A DNA stretch of 64,000 nt from Paraburkholderia sp. PGU19 (GTDB taxonomy: Bacteria > Pseudomonadota > Gammaproteobacteria > Burkholderiales > Burkholderiaceae), in NCBI RefSeq assembly GCF_013426915.1, contig NZ_AP023183.1, positions 682,001 to 746,000 on the forward strand. The letters run 5' to 3'. Under the pieces are notes generated by a model, which worked only from the letters and a program-made list of their open reading frames with translations, did no database searches and was not told the DNA's origin. The position numbers were made by a program, and so were the translations under genes. Below are positions 42,416 to 50,357 of the stretch, in pieces. Numbering within the stretch: position 1 is the stretch's first letter; the number at the start of each line of letters is the position of its first letter.

Positions 42416-43750
42416 TTACCAGACGTGATGAGCCACCAGCGACTGGGTAAAGACCGCCGGATGAATCCCGGCGGGCATGCGAGCCGCGTGCGTGCGCACG
42501 AGGTGTTCGCGCGCCTCAGGCGTCCCCGCCGCATCCCACTCACGCTGGAACGCCTCGTTGAACCCCGCCAGCGCGAAAATCGCCCGACGACGGGCAGCAG
42601 CGCGCACGCCGAGCAGCTTGACGCCGAACACCTCGCGCACCGTTTGCTTGGAGACGCGATTTCGCTCATCCGGACAGTCCATCAGGTCCAGTAGAAAGCG
42701 CAGATCACCGCTGTCGATCGCTTCGGAGATCTCGTTACCGAAAGCAAATGTCTCGCGACCATACTCGAGTTGCGCAACTTGCATCCGCTGGTCGAAATGA
42801 CGTTGCGAGATGCGTTCTTCCGCACGCTCCTTGCGCAACTGCTTGACTGCCTTGTCGCGCCGGTAATCTGCCATCCTGCTGCGGTAGACCTCCGCAAACT
42901 TCGAGACGGGTCTGCCAAGCGGCTGCGGGCTCGCGTAACGCTCGGGCAGGCTGTACGGCTGCACCAGCCCGTGACGCAACAGCAGGTCATCGACCTCGAC
43001 ATACGTCGGCCTGTTCGGCGCCAAGCGCATGACCATCGCGAGCAGGGCAGCGTTCTGTGACGTGATGCCTCCCTTTTCGCGCGACATGATGCTTGCGAGT
43101 ACGCGCACCTTGTCAGGAGACATCGCACCGCGCAGCTCCGGCACGGACAGAAGCACCTGGCCCCACGCCACGTCCGCCGAAAACTTCTCCGGCAACTCGC
43201 GGTATTCAGCGAGCACCGTTTCGGGGACGGGAAAGCCCTCAGCGAGCGCGTATGCAACGTGCACTTCGTGCCGTCCGTTGCGGTCGCGCGTGCGGCCATA
43301 TTCCGGACCGGCGTAACGAAAACCGAACCGGCGCTCGCATTCTGCCTGGAGCAGGTCATGCAGGCCGAGACTACCGCGCCCGTCCGATGCTGCATCGATC
43401 TGATCCGACGAGAAGATGAGGCGCGCACTCGACGTGAGGTCGAACGCGTCGTAGAGCAGCTTCCAGTGCGATCGACGGATCTGCCACGCCGCCTGCATCA
43501 CCCCGTTCGGCCGGAAATAAGCGCCATCGATCTCATCGACCATGGACAGGAACACATCGCGTGCCGTGCCGGGACGACGCACAGTAAGGGTGCCGTTGTA
43601 GCGGGTGACGGCGACAGGCTGACCGCCGTGCAGCAGCACGATGTCTGAGGATTCAACGGAGGACAGGCGGGAATCGGTCCTGAAAGCTGCCAGCACTTCG
43701 AGCAGCGTACCGAGGAAGAGAGTCTGCCCAGCGAAGGAAAGTTGATACAT
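42416..43750 (-). CDS. hypothetical protein, 444 aa
   Basis: Starts at ATG 43750 (MYQLSFAGQTLFLGTLLEVL), placed by its leader and GGAGC site. The middle contains YAGPEYGRTRDRNGRHEVHV and ADVAWGQVLLSVPELRG; the C-terminal half is helical and Arg-rich (VKQLRKERAEERISQRHFDQ). No conserved active-site motif is evident, and no family is known to me. Soluble, cytoplasmic. Carries its own leader and terminator, so it is an independent unit. Confidence 0.6.
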   Translation of the reverse strand: MYQLSFAGQTLFLGTLLEVLAAFRTDSRLSSVESSDIVLLHGGQPVAVTRYNGTLTVRRPGTARDVFLSMVDEIDGAYFRPNGVMQAAWQIRRSHWKLLYDAFDLTSSARLIFSSDQIDAASDGRGSLGLHDLLQAECERRFGFRYAGPEYGRTRDRNGRHEVHVAYALAEGFPVPETVLAEYRELPEKFSADVAWGQVLLSVPELRGAMSPDKVRVLASIMSREKGGITSQNAALLAMVMRLAPNRPTYVEVDDLLLRHGLVQPYSLPERYASPQPLGRPVSKFAEVYRSRMADYRRDKAVKQLRKERAEERISQRHFDQRMQVAQLEYGRETFAFGNEISEAIDSGDLRFLLDLMDCPDERNRVSKQTVREVFGVKLLGVRAAARRRAIFALAGFNEAFQREWDAAGTPEAREHLVRTHAARMPAGIHPAVFTQSLVAHHVW

Positions 43751-43827
43751 GTCGATTGCTCCGGAAAAAGAAGCGGGCAATCGTTCCCTTTCGGGCCGAG
43801 TGCCCGCAAAGGGATAAGCGCCTGGAG
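43751..43827 (-). promoter_or_regulatory. switch-like leader element i
   Basis: Core 43773-43815. Leftward CCC-TTT-GCGGGCA..CCC-GAAA-GGG..TTGCCCGC then TTCTTTTT. CGATTGC can pair instead with GCAATCG, which flanks the ribosome binding site of ATG 43750. Confidence 0.6.
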
Positions 43828-43842
43828 GCGCGAGAAAAAGAG

Positions 43843-44298
43843 TTAGGCGACGTCGAGCGCGTGAGCCAAAAAGCGCGCGAGGTCCCATGCGTGGTTCGAC
43901 GTGAAGACCTTTGCTCGCAGCATCGGCATCACCCCGAAACCCCGCCGGTGGGACTGCGCCGTCTCGGTTCGATAGATCCAGTCGATGTTGACGATCCAGC
44001 CTTCCGACCGTCCGATATCGACGGAGATGGCAAGCCGGTTCCATACGCTATCGTCAGGCCACAGTCTTGCCAGACGCGCGCCGCTCGTTTCTTCGTCGGC
44101 ATCATCCAGCGTGTTCGCCGGCGAGAGCCACTCGGGTTCAAGCTCGGTACCATACAACGCCTTGCACAATGCCTTGTAGACATCGCCGACCGTCTTTCCA
44201 GTCGTGTCGAGTCGTTCGCGAGGGGGTATGGTGCTCACAGCGCCGGTAACAGCGGGGACAGCGTTGGCCGTGGCCAGATTCAGGGCAACTTGTTGCAT
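43843..44298 (-). CDS. hypothetical protein, 151 aa
   Basis: ATG 44298 (MQQVALNLATANAVPAVTGA) is preferred; an ATG four codons upstream is possible. Residues about 20-45 contain RERLDTTGKTVGDVYKALCK, and later there is RLARLWPDDSVWNRLAISVD then WIVNIDWIYRTE. Soluble, unknown fold and function. Separated from the next gene by a leader hairpin and terminator. Confidence 0.52.
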   Translation of the reverse strand: MQQVALNLATANAVPAVTGAVSTIPPRERLDTTGKTVGDVYKALCKALYGTELEPEWLSPANTLDDADEETSGARLARLWPDDSVWNRLAISVDIGRSEGWIVNIDWIYRTETAQSHRRGFGVMPMLRAKVFTSNHAWDLARFLAHALDVA

Positions 44299-44316
44299 TC
44301 TGGTTTCCAAAGAAAA

Positions 44317-44385
44317 ACGCGCCCCGAAGGACGCGTCAGATGGCGTATAGACGAAAAAAAAGCCGCAACCCCCAAGGGTGCGGCT
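44317..44385 (-). terminator. intrinsic terminator and small leader hairpin j
   Basis: Terminator 44353-44385: GCCGCACCC..GGGTTGCGGC followed by eight T, after the 36-aa gene. Next, ACGCG-TCCTTCGGGG-CGCGT (44317-44336) is a short hairpin close to the downstream start. Confidence 0.6.
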
Positions 44386-44419
44386 CTACTTCTGCGACGC
44401 GGCTAGGCCACGTCGTTAA

Positions 44420-44530
44420 TCACTTGCCCCAATCGCGTTCGCGATCGCGCTTTTCGCCGTTATGGTTTGTCCACAGGAAGAAGGCTGCAATGGACACGCC
44501 CAGCACCAACGTGAAGATAGTCGCACCCAT
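44420..44530 (-). CDS. small membrane peptide, 36 aa
   Basis: Starts two bases after the stop of the preceding gene, with AAAGGAG eight bases upstream. Product begins MGATIFTLVLGVSIAAFFLW, one transmembrane helix, then a charged tail (NHNGEKRDRERDWGK). A good ribosome binding site, coupled position and clean amphipathic topology support a real small gene. Function unknown. Confidence 0.55.
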   Translation of the reverse strand: MGATIFTLVLGVSIAAFFLWTNHNGEKRDRERDWGK

Positions 44531-44531
44531 T

Positions 44532-44993
44532 TCATTCTCCTTTCATTGCCCTGAAACCAACGTACCACAATAGTACCCCAAGTCCGGCAAGACCCACTGC
44601 GCCGACCAGAGTCTGAAAATCCAGCGTCGGCGCGGCGTGTGCATAGCCAACGGCGCCGCCGATGGAGGCCGCCGAGAGCGTATGCAGGTATCGCCCGTTC
44701 TGCTGGCGCTGGTCTTTCGACGGATAAACGATGGCGTTAAGAATATGTCCGATGCCCGATTCGGGCTCGGCCGGAATCGACACCTTGTAAGTGCCGTCAG
44801 ACACAGCAACCGGCAAAACCATGCCTCCGTATTCGAGCCCGAAAGCTGGCGAACACTCGGTTTCATCCATCGCCTTCAGAAGCACATGCAGACGCGGCGG
44901 CAGTGTGACCTGCCCCGTCGCCGGATCGAGCGTCACCCGTTCCGTGATCGTGGTACCGCCGGTGTACTCGACTTTGACCTTCGCCAGTTTCAT
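44532..44993 (-). CDS. tail-anchored hypothetical protein, 153 aa
   Basis: Begins MKLAKVKVEYTGGTTITERV, a beta-rich domain with LDPATGQVTLPPRLHVLLKA and the SIPAEPESGIGHILNAIVYP core. Ends with a transmembrane helix VGLAGLGVLLWYVGF and MKGE. No signal peptide. The start overlaps the upstream gene by four bases. The stop is immediately followed by the 36-aa membrane peptide. Family unknown. Confidence 0.58.
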   Translation of the reverse strand: MKLAKVKVEYTGGTTITERVTLDPATGQVTLPPRLHVLLKAMDETECSPAFGLEYGGMVLPVAVSDGTYKVSIPAEPESGIGHILNAIVYPSKDQRQQNGRYLHTLSAASIGGAVGYAHAAPTLDFQTLVGAVGLAGLGVLLWYVGFRAMKGE

Positions 44994-45382
44994 CGGCGGT
45001 CTCCCGATGAGGTGTCGATGCCACCAGCCAGCCTGAGCCCGTCGAGAAAGGACTGATAACCGCGTGTCGACTCGATCTGCTCAAGCGGCACGTAGTTCTC
45101 ACCACCGCCAGTCTGATCCGATCTGCCGCGACGTGTGCGGAAGCTCAGCGCTACCTGCTTCTGACACGGCTCATGCAGCACGTCGACGAAAAGCGACTCG
45201 GTGCGCAGTGACACGCGCGTCGGCAGATTGCGGCGCGAGGGTTGGACGACGATCTCGTGTGAGCGAAGACGAAGGTCATGCGCGACACGGCGCAAGACGC
45301 GCGTGGCCTGCTGCTGGAGGGCAGCAGAGGCGCCAGCGCCTGCGGACCGGCGATCCGCATAGAACAGTTTTGGAAACTTCAT
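44990..45382 (-). CDS. hypothetical protein, 130 aa
   Basis: ATG 45382 (MKFPKLFYADRRSAGAGASA) lies just after leader element k. An Arg-rich protein with QQATRVLRRVAHDLRLRSHE, a later beta region SLRTESLFVDVLHEPCQKQV and YVPLEQIESTRGYQSFLDGL. No membrane segment. No recognised fold. Four-base overlap (ATGA) with the next gene. Confidence 0.55.
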   Translation of the reverse strand: MKFPKLFYADRRSAGAGASAALQQQATRVLRRVAHDLRLRSHEIVVQPSRRNLPTRVSLRTESLFVDVLHEPCQKQVALSFRTRRGRSDQTGGGENYVPLEQIESTRGYQSFLDGLRLAGGIDTSSGDRR

Positions 45383-45441
45383 GATGGAGGCCTCAAAGAC
45401 GAGGCGAGACATCCCCTTGCGGGGGTGTCCCGCAAGGGAAA
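45383..45441 (-). promoter_or_regulatory. switch-like leader element k
   Basis: Core 45404-45439. Leftward CCC-TTGC-GGGACA-CCCC-GCAA-GGGG-ATGTCTCGC; then GCCTC..GAGGC hides GAGG before ATG 45382. Confidence 0.55.
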
Positions 45442-45471
45442 AAACGCGCGCCATGACGGCACGCGGATGGA

Positions 45472-45933
45472 CTAGTGGGTGATCCGGTAGCCGGCCCAAC
45501 TGGAAACGAGATAGACGTGCTCGCCAGGAACGAAGCGCTGGTCATCGACCTGCGAGACGACAACGGTCTGACCGTTGGCGCGACGCAGGAAAACCTCGAT
45601 GCCGCTATGACGCGACATCGCCGCGCTCACGTGTTGCGAGATGAAGCCCGCAGCAGCCCCAGACAGCGCGCCCGAGACATACCGACCTTTCCCGTTCCCG
45701 ATGACCTGGGATCCGAGAAATGCGCTTGCTGCCGCACTGACGATCGACGTCAGCCCCGAGGAGTCGGAACTGGACTCGATCGTGATCTGACGCACGCGCA
45801 GGATCGTCGCCTCTTCCATCTGGCCGAGATGCTGCACGTCGTAACGCTGATACGTGTTCGGCGATCCGAAATCCGCACTGGCGCACCCGGTCAGGAGTGA
45901 GAGAAGAACGACGCTGATGATGAGCTTGAACAT
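45472..45933 (-). CDS. SlyB/Pcp-like glycine-zipper outer-membrane lipoprotein
   Basis: ATG 45933 gives MFKLIISVVLLSLLTGCASA, a lipoprotein signal with the lipobox LLTGC. The mature protein has a glycine-zipper-like stretch (SAAASAFLGSQVIGNGKGRY then VSGALSGAAAGFISQHVSAA) and a C-terminal RRANGQTVVVSQVDD, QRFVPGEHVYLV. This matches the SlyB/Pcp outer-membrane lipoprotein group, which affects envelope integrity. On this element it may support surface functions. Own leader element l. Confidence 0.78.
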   Translation of the reverse strand: MFKLIISVVLLSLLTGCASADFGSPNTYQRYDVQHLGQMEEATILRVRQITIESSSDSSGLTSIVSAAASAFLGSQVIGNGKGRYVSGALSGAAAGFISQHVSAAMSRHSGIEVFLRRANGQTVVVSQVDDQRFVPGEHVYLVSSWAGYRITH

Positions 45934-45995
45934 GGATGATTGCCTCAACGAGTTGATGAGCAACCGCCCGTCAGGGCGTTGCCCTGACGGGAAAG
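45934..45995 (-). promoter_or_regulatory. leader element l
   Basis: Core 45964-45992, perfect stem CCCGTCAGGGC-AAC-GCCCTGACGGG. GGTTGC then can pair with GCAATC next to the ribosome binding site of ATG 45933. Confidence 0.5.
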
Positions 45996-46004
45996 AAATG
46001 TTGT

Positions 46005-46367
46005 TCAGCGAGCAGCGGCGATACGAAGACGGCCGCCCAACCGGTTCGACGCACCCAACACACGCGCAGCGGCGATAAACGCCGCCGCGGCCGGTGTGAG
46101 CACGAAGACGAACCAGAAGCCGACGCCTTGCACGAACGCACCTCGCGCATAGCCGTGTCCGGTGACGGACTCGACCATGAACGATGCAAACGACAGCTGG
46201 TGCGAAGCGACCTGTGCGAGATACGCATCGAGGCCGGCGATACCAGCGGTATTCAGCAGATCGAGCTGAAACTGCTGTTCAAGCAGGCAGCCGAAGATGA
46301 CCAGCGCACAACCGATTGCAGCAAGCGCAGCCATGAAAACGGCGGGGACGTTGAAGCGGTTAGACAT
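46005..46367 (-). CDS. two-helix membrane protein, 120 aa
   Basis: Starts MSNRFNVPAVFMAALAAIGC with a first hydrophobic helix, an external segment with LNTAGIAGLDAYLAQVASHQ, and a second helix FVQGVGFWFVFVLTPAAAAF. Short basic C-terminus. No family. GGAG eight bases upstream of ATG 46367 belongs to leader m. Both the leader and context indicate a real gene. Confidence 0.55.
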   Translation of the reverse strand: MSNRFNVPAVFMAALAAIGCALVIFGCLLEQQFQLDLLNTAGIAGLDAYLAQVASHQLSFASFMVESVTGHGYARGAFVQGVGFWFVFVLTPAAAAFIAAARVLGASNRLGGRLRIAAAR

Positions 46368-46426
46368 TGAAATGACTCCAGCGGAGCGGGAGCCAGTTCC
46401 GTTTGGATGGCTCCCTACGGGATTGA
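46368..46426 (-). promoter_or_regulatory. switch-like leader element m
   Basis: Core 46388-46424. Leftward CCC-GTA-GGGAGCCA-TCC-AAAC-GGA-AC-TGGCTCCC, then CTCC-GCT-GGAG before ATG 46367. Confidence 0.6.
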
Positions 46427-46468
46427 ATGAGCTTCAGGTGAGAGACACCTGAAGCATGTAGGCATGGA

Positions 46469-46753
46469 TTACGACGGCAGACGCGTGAGGTAATGCAGAT
46501 CGACTCGACCGCTCTTGACGAGCTCGCGCTCGGCGTCGAACGGAATATCGAAGTCGAATTTCACGGTGGCCGTTCCATCGCTCCACAGATACAGAATGGT
46601 GGCGTGGAACTGTCTGATCGGGAGCGTTGCGACAGCTTGCGCGAAAACACGCTGCTTTTCGCGAAATCCCCACTTCTCAGAAATCCTCGACGGATTTGCG
46701 GAGAGTGCCAAACGACGGGCCAACTCTTCGGAAACGATAGCTTTCTGCAGCAT
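46469..46753 (-). CDS. hypothetical protein, 94 aa
   Basis: Starts MLQKAIVSEELARRLALSAN. A short helical N-terminus, then a beta-rich portion RQFHATILYLWSDGTATVKF and DFDIPFDAERELVKSGRVDL. Soluble. No family known. The start is preceded by a long, structured leader (elements n, T and H1) suggesting regulated expression. Confidence 0.55.
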   Translation of the reverse strand: MLQKAIVSEELARRLALSANPSRISEKWGFREKQRVFAQAVATLPIRQFHATILYLWSDGTATVKFDFDIPFDAERELVKSGRVDLHYLTRLPS

Positions 46754-47010
46754 GGTGCGGCTCCTTTAGAAGGGAGCCGTTCCCATTGGGAGGGGGCTCC
46801 CAGATGGGTACATGAATGAGGACGGACAGATCCGGCCTGAAGCTACGGCTTGCTACGAACGATGGAAAATTCCATCGGTAAAAGGAAAAGGCCGACGCGA
46901 ACGTCAGCCTTTTCAGTGATCCATTCAACGAGTGAATGGCTGGAGAGAAAAAATGGACGGTCCTCTGGAGGATCGTCTGGAGGTCGATGCGCAGTAGCGC
47001 AGGGAATGAA
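46754..47010 (-). promoter_or_regulatory. long leader: H1 module, attenuator-like hairpins, element n
   Basis: Leftward: H1 module TGCGC-TACT-GCGCA with ATCGACC (46988-47001), GACGATCCTC..GGACCGTC then TTTTTT, terminator-like AAGGCTGACG..CGTCGGCC with TTTTCCTTTT (46886-46914), and element n (46772-46810), CCC-ATCT-GGGAGCC..GGCTCCC. GGCTCC alternatively pairs with GGAGCC, the ribosome binding site of ATG 46753. GATAAAC near 47019 is a possible -10. Confidence 0.55.
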
Positions 47011-47093
47011 AGCAGTTTATCCGCGCCTGGCCCCTGTCATACCCACAATGCTTCGGTTTTCATCCCCTCTCTCACCGACAGCGATAACAACGG

Positions 47094-47123
47094 ACAAAAA
47101 AAATGCCAGCCCGCAGGCTGGCA
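47094..47123 (-). terminator. orphan leftward terminator
   Basis: Leftward TGCCAGCC-TGCG-GGCTGGCA followed by eight or more T. No minus-strand gene precedes it; upstream lies only 220 bases before the rightward gene at 47347. It may end a small RNA or antisense transcript. Confidence 0.6.
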
Positions 47124-47346
47124 GAAGAGTTCGTTTTTCCGAGGGTGGTCACTACGAACTTGAGAGAGATTCCATTCTAACGACGGCCCAGAGCGCCAAT
47201 CCCTCGAAAAGACGCCTCATTAGGGCTCGATTCGTGTCTAACGAGGGTCGTCAACGACGGTGCCTTGACTTTGCGCTGTAGCTGCGAAGATGAATTTGTC
47301 CGCCTTCCCTTTTTTCCATCACATCCAACTTTAAAGGCATCCTCCC

Positions 47347-47742
47347 ATGCGCAACGACGCTACATCTTCGATCATCGTCCTGATTGTTCTCGCCATCCTT
47401 GGCGGTCTGTTCTGGATCTCGCGTTCTCTCGGAGCCAGCTTCTCATCGGTGTGCACCGCAGCGGTACCGATCCTGTTCTCGGCGGTGATTCTTTTCGCGG
47501 CGTGGCGGTTTCTGGACGACTTCGCCCTACCCCTCATCGCGGGCTTCTTCGTCGTCGCTTGGCCGTCGATCTGGCCGGTGCTCGGCAGCATCGCTAGCGG
47601 GGGTCGCGACACCGACGACTTCTTCCGGCCGATGGGCGATCCGCTCATCAACAGCGACTGGTTGAAATGGGGTGTCGAAGCGCTTTTCGTTGGTCTGCTT
47701 GCGACCGCCATCTACGCGCGTCTCCGTCGCCGCTACCGGTGA
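47347..47742 (+). CDS. multi-helix membrane protein, 131 aa
   Basis: Rightward gene with AAAGG upstream of ATG 47347. Three to four membrane helices: SSIIVLIVLAILGGLFWISR, VPILFSAVILFAAWRF, LPLIAGFFVVAWPSIWPVLG and WGVEALFVGLLATAIYARL. Basic tail RLRRRYR. No family recognised. Isolated from the leftward genes on both sides; the bidirectional terminator at 47743-47779 follows directly. Confidence 0.6.
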   Translation: MRNDATSSIIVLIVLAILGGLFWISRSLGASFSSVCTAAVPILFSAVILFAAWRFLDDFALPLIAGFFVVAWPSIWPVLGSIASGGRDTDDFFRPMGDPLINSDWLKWGVEALFVGLLATAIYARLRRRYR

Positions 47743-47779
47743 AAAAAAAGCGCCGCCCCTTTCTCGGGAGCGGCGCTTG
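47743..47779. terminator. terminator between convergent genes
   Basis: Stem AAGCGCCGC..GCGGCGCTT. T-rich side (eight T) follows the leftward reading, so it best ends the 47791-48879 gene; the stem could also stop rightward transcription. Confidence 0.7.
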
Positions 47780-47790
47780 TCGTCAAAAAA

Positions 47791-48879
47791 TCAATCCAGT
47801 TCGAGAATCATCTGGGCAAGGTTTGTGGAGGGTGCCTTGTCGACCTGCTGCGTCGCAGCCGTGTCTTGGGGCAACGTCCACGTCACCTGCTGGCTGCGCA
47901 GGTTGCACAGCTTGTACATGGCAGACCCGCGCGGCTCGGCAGGCACATCGCCAAACCGGAAGCTGAACCGCTCGGGCGCACGTCCCTCGCCGTCAGCCAG
48001 GCCGAGATAACCCGCCAGTTCGTCGGCAGCGCGCCCGCAATAGTCCTCAAGACCCTCCGGCATACGCGTGATTTCAATGACTGTCTCCACTGGCAACCGG
48101 CCAGCGTTTCTCATCAGATCACGGTACACCGGGATCGCAGCTTTCGCGAAACCGGGCGTTTCCATTTCAATCGGATAGGCAACATCCGTGACGAAGCTAC
48201 CGATCGCCGAATACTGCCAGCCCGCGTTTTCCCACGGTTGCCCGTCGAACGACACCAGCCGGTTCTCCTCATCGATTTTATAGCAGCGTACCGATGGCAT
48301 CCGCTCCAGCGCCGACGGATCGCGAGACGGCAGCTCGAGGTCAGCGGCGAAGGGCACACTTGAACAGTCATGCTCCCGCAGAATCCGCCATGCGCTGAGC
48401 GCGCCGCTCTCGCCGTATATGGCCGCGAGCAACGCCGCATCGCCGTGCAATGACACTTCCGCTTGCCCGCCTGCCACTTCCTCCACGCGGCCAGCCAGTC
48501 CCGCAGCGCTCAGGCTGCTGCGAACATCATCGAGCGCCGCTTCAGGGATCGCCGCCCGGAAGGACGTGGAAACGTCAAGCCGGATTTTCTGGTCCGGAAG
48601 CAGGAAAGGCTTCGCGAGCAACGACCTCCAGGTCGCCAGGTAGTTTTCTGGCTTGATGTAGCCAGCGCGGCTTTGCAGCATGCCACCTTCACACGACGAG
48701 GCGTGGCGGAACACCCTTCTCATCACTTCGGCATATCGCCCGAAGGCAATCGCAGACCATTGGTCAATGTGCGGATAGCAGTTCTTCTCGTACGTCCGCT
48801 CGAACAACGCGAACATCCATTCACCATCCGCCGTCTGAAACGCTCCGGCCTTCTTGCCAGTCAGTACAGTTGCACCCAT
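47791..48879 (-). CDS. hypothetical protein, 362 aa
   Basis: Starts at ATG 48879 (MGATVLTGKKAGAFQTADGE), placed by leader o. Contains FALFERTYEKNCYPHIDQWS and, later, VSLHGDAALLAAIYGESGAL, CYKIDEENRLVSFDGQPWEN and RFGDVPAEPRGSAMYKLCNL. The pattern suggests alternating alpha/beta domains without a signal peptide. No motif or family known. Ends just before the terminator at 47743-47779. Confidence 0.58.
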   Translation of the reverse strand: MGATVLTGKKAGAFQTADGEWMFALFERTYEKNCYPHIDQWSAIAFGRYAEVMRRVFRHASSCEGGMLQSRAGYIKPENYLATWRSLLAKPFLLPDQKIRLDVSTSFRAAIPEAALDDVRSSLSAAGLAGRVEEVAGGQAEVSLHGDAALLAAIYGESGALSAWRILREHDCSSVPFAADLELPSRDPSALERMPSVRCYKIDEENRLVSFDGQPWENAGWQYSAIGSFVTDVAYPIEMETPGFAKAAIPVYRDLMRNAGRLPVETVIEITRMPEGLEDYCGRAADELAGYLGLADGEGRAPERFSFRFGDVPAEPRGSAMYKLCNLRSQQVTWTLPQDTAATQQVDKAPSTNLAQMILELD

Positions 48880-48942
48880 TTGAAGCTCCGATATGTAGAT
48901 GCGGAGCAGCCCCCAACGGGCTGCGAACCCGCTGAGGGAAAA
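48880..48942 (-). promoter_or_regulatory. switch-like leader element o
   Basis: Core 48900-48940. Leftward CCC-TCA-GCGGG..GCAGCCC-GTTG-GGGGCTGC-TCCGC, then GCTCC can pair with GGAGC before ATG 48879. Confidence 0.6.
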
Positions 48943-48981
48943 AGAAACAACCGCCCCGAAGGGCGGCATGCAAATCGTCTC

Positions 48982-49452
48982 TTACGGCCGGGAAGTCCGA
49001 GGCATCAGGGCAGACGTGACCAGATGCCTGACGCACAGCAGAACGACGCCGTACATCACCAGCGTCAGCAAGCCAGCGAGCCAGCCTCGACCGCCGAAAC
49101 CCGCCAGCGCGCCGCAAACGAAACAGACCTTCACCGCAACACCGGCCAACAGCCAGTCTGCAAGGCGACGGCCACGCGAAGCCACGGCATCGAGAAATGC
49201 ATTGCGGCGTCGCTCAGTCGCAATCGACGCCGCGAACAGAAACGCCGCGACGGCAAGCACCATGAGCAGCCGCTTCCCGACTTCAGGGCTGACGAGTTCT
49301 TCGTGATGAAGGACGGCTCGCGCGAGCGACTGAAGCACCGGCACGACCGCGTAGTGGTTGGCCGCATACGAAACAGCAGCGCCAGCCACCGCGGACTGGG
49401 CGCAACGAATGAACATCTTGCCGACCGGGGTCGACGGTTTTTGTGGGGTCAT
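48982..49452 (-). CDS. polytopic membrane protein, 156 aa
   Basis: Starts MTPQKPSTPVGKMFIRCAQS. Three to four hydrophobic helices: AVAGAAVSYAANHYAVVPVL, LLMVLAVAAFLFAASIATER, WLLAGVAVKVCFVCGALAGF, GLLTLVMYGVVLLCVRHL. Basic ends. No family known. It lies just downstream of the PRTRC ThiF gene, after a short GCCCCGC/GCGGGGA hairpin at 49481-49505, and may or may not belong to it. Confidence 0.5.
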   Translation of the reverse strand: MTPQKPSTPVGKMFIRCAQSAVAGAAVSYAANHYAVVPVLQSLARAVLHHEELVSPEVGKRLLMVLAVAAFLFAASIATERRRNAFLDAVASRGRRLADWLLAGVAVKVCFVCGALAGFGGRGWLAGLLTLVMYGVVLLCVRHLVTSALMPRTSRP

Positions 49453-49544
49453 TGAGACTCCTGCAGTTTGAGATAGGGAATTCGATGCCCCGCCGAAGCG
49501 GGGACATCAGAGAGGTATAGCGTCGCGCCCTGAACGGGTACGAC

Positions 49545-50357
49545 TCAGACGGAGAGCTTGGCCTTCGCAGGCTTTCTGGTCTTTTTCACAGGTGGCTTTG
49601 GCGCGTCGTAGCCGAAGCGCGCCCATGCCGCCGGGTCAATCGGAACCGGATTCGTTCGCCCCGTTGCGAGGTTCACGAATACGGCCGAGAAGTTGAGGCC
49701 ACCGTTTCGAAACAGCGACCACAGCAGGTTGAACGCCTGCACCGAGATTGCCTGATTGATGACGAGCGACTGCTTGCGCAGCGCGTCCGCCATCGAACAG
49801 GACGGTGTGTCGTCGCCCTTGTCATTCTTCGGATTCAGAAGGTCGGGGAACAGGTCGCCCACATGGGGCAACCTGTCATGCCGCGCCTTGCCGAACTCGC
49901 CGAGAATCACCTGGCCACGATCCGTCTCGTTGCCGCAGTCGAGGTAATAACGAACGTTGCCGCGCTTCGCCGCCTGCGCGATCGCATGACGCGCTCGCCG
50001 CGAATCGACACAGCCGATAACCATGTCCGCATAAAGATTCAGCTTCGAATCTACGCGGCGCGGCTCGGCTAGCCAGTTCGTTCCCATCAGCAGGTTCAGG
50101 CGATTTACCAGCAACGTCGCCTTGTACTGGCCTACGTCGTTGGGATAGAAGCCCTGTCTGCCAACGTTGAACTCGCTGACCGTGTCGTCGTCGTAGACCA
50201 CGCATTGAATCCCGCCCGGGTGTCCGAGTTCGATCATCGCGTGATGCAGCCGGGCGAGGGAGGGAAGCAAGGCGCTGCCGGTACCGCCAGCGCCCACGAC
50301 CACCAGCTTCCACGGCCCGCTCAACATATGCGGCGGTGTCGTATGTAGATACGTCAT
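49545..50357 (-). CDS. PRTRC system ThiF-family (E1-like) protein
   Basis: A 270-aa E1-like adenylating enzyme starting MTYLHTTPPHMLSGPWKLVV. ATP-binding loop VVVGAGGTGSALLPSLARL, the conserved VYDDDTVSEFNVGRQGF (Arg and Asn contacts), and ADMVIGCVDSRRARHAI. Cys in YLDCGNETDRGQVIL and TPSCSMADAL are candidate catalytic or zinc residues. In ubiquitin-like systems E1 adenylates the C-terminal Gly of a small beta-grasp protein, here probably PRTRC-C. The ATGA overlap with the A gene shows tight coupling. Last gene of the leftward cassette. Confidence 0.9.
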   Translation of the reverse strand: MTYLHTTPPHMLSGPWKLVVVGAGGTGSALLPSLARLHHAMIELGHPGGIQCVVYDDDTVSEFNVGRQGFYPNDVGQYKATLLVNRLNLLMGTNWLAEPRRVDSKLNLYADMVIGCVDSRRARHAIAQAAKRGNVRYYLDCGNETDRGQVILGEFGKARHDRLPHVGDLFPDLLNPKNDKGDDTPSCSMADALRKQSLVINQAISVQAFNLLWSLFRNGGLNFSAVFVNLATGRTNPVPIDPAAWARFGYDAPKPPVKKTRKPAKAKLSV

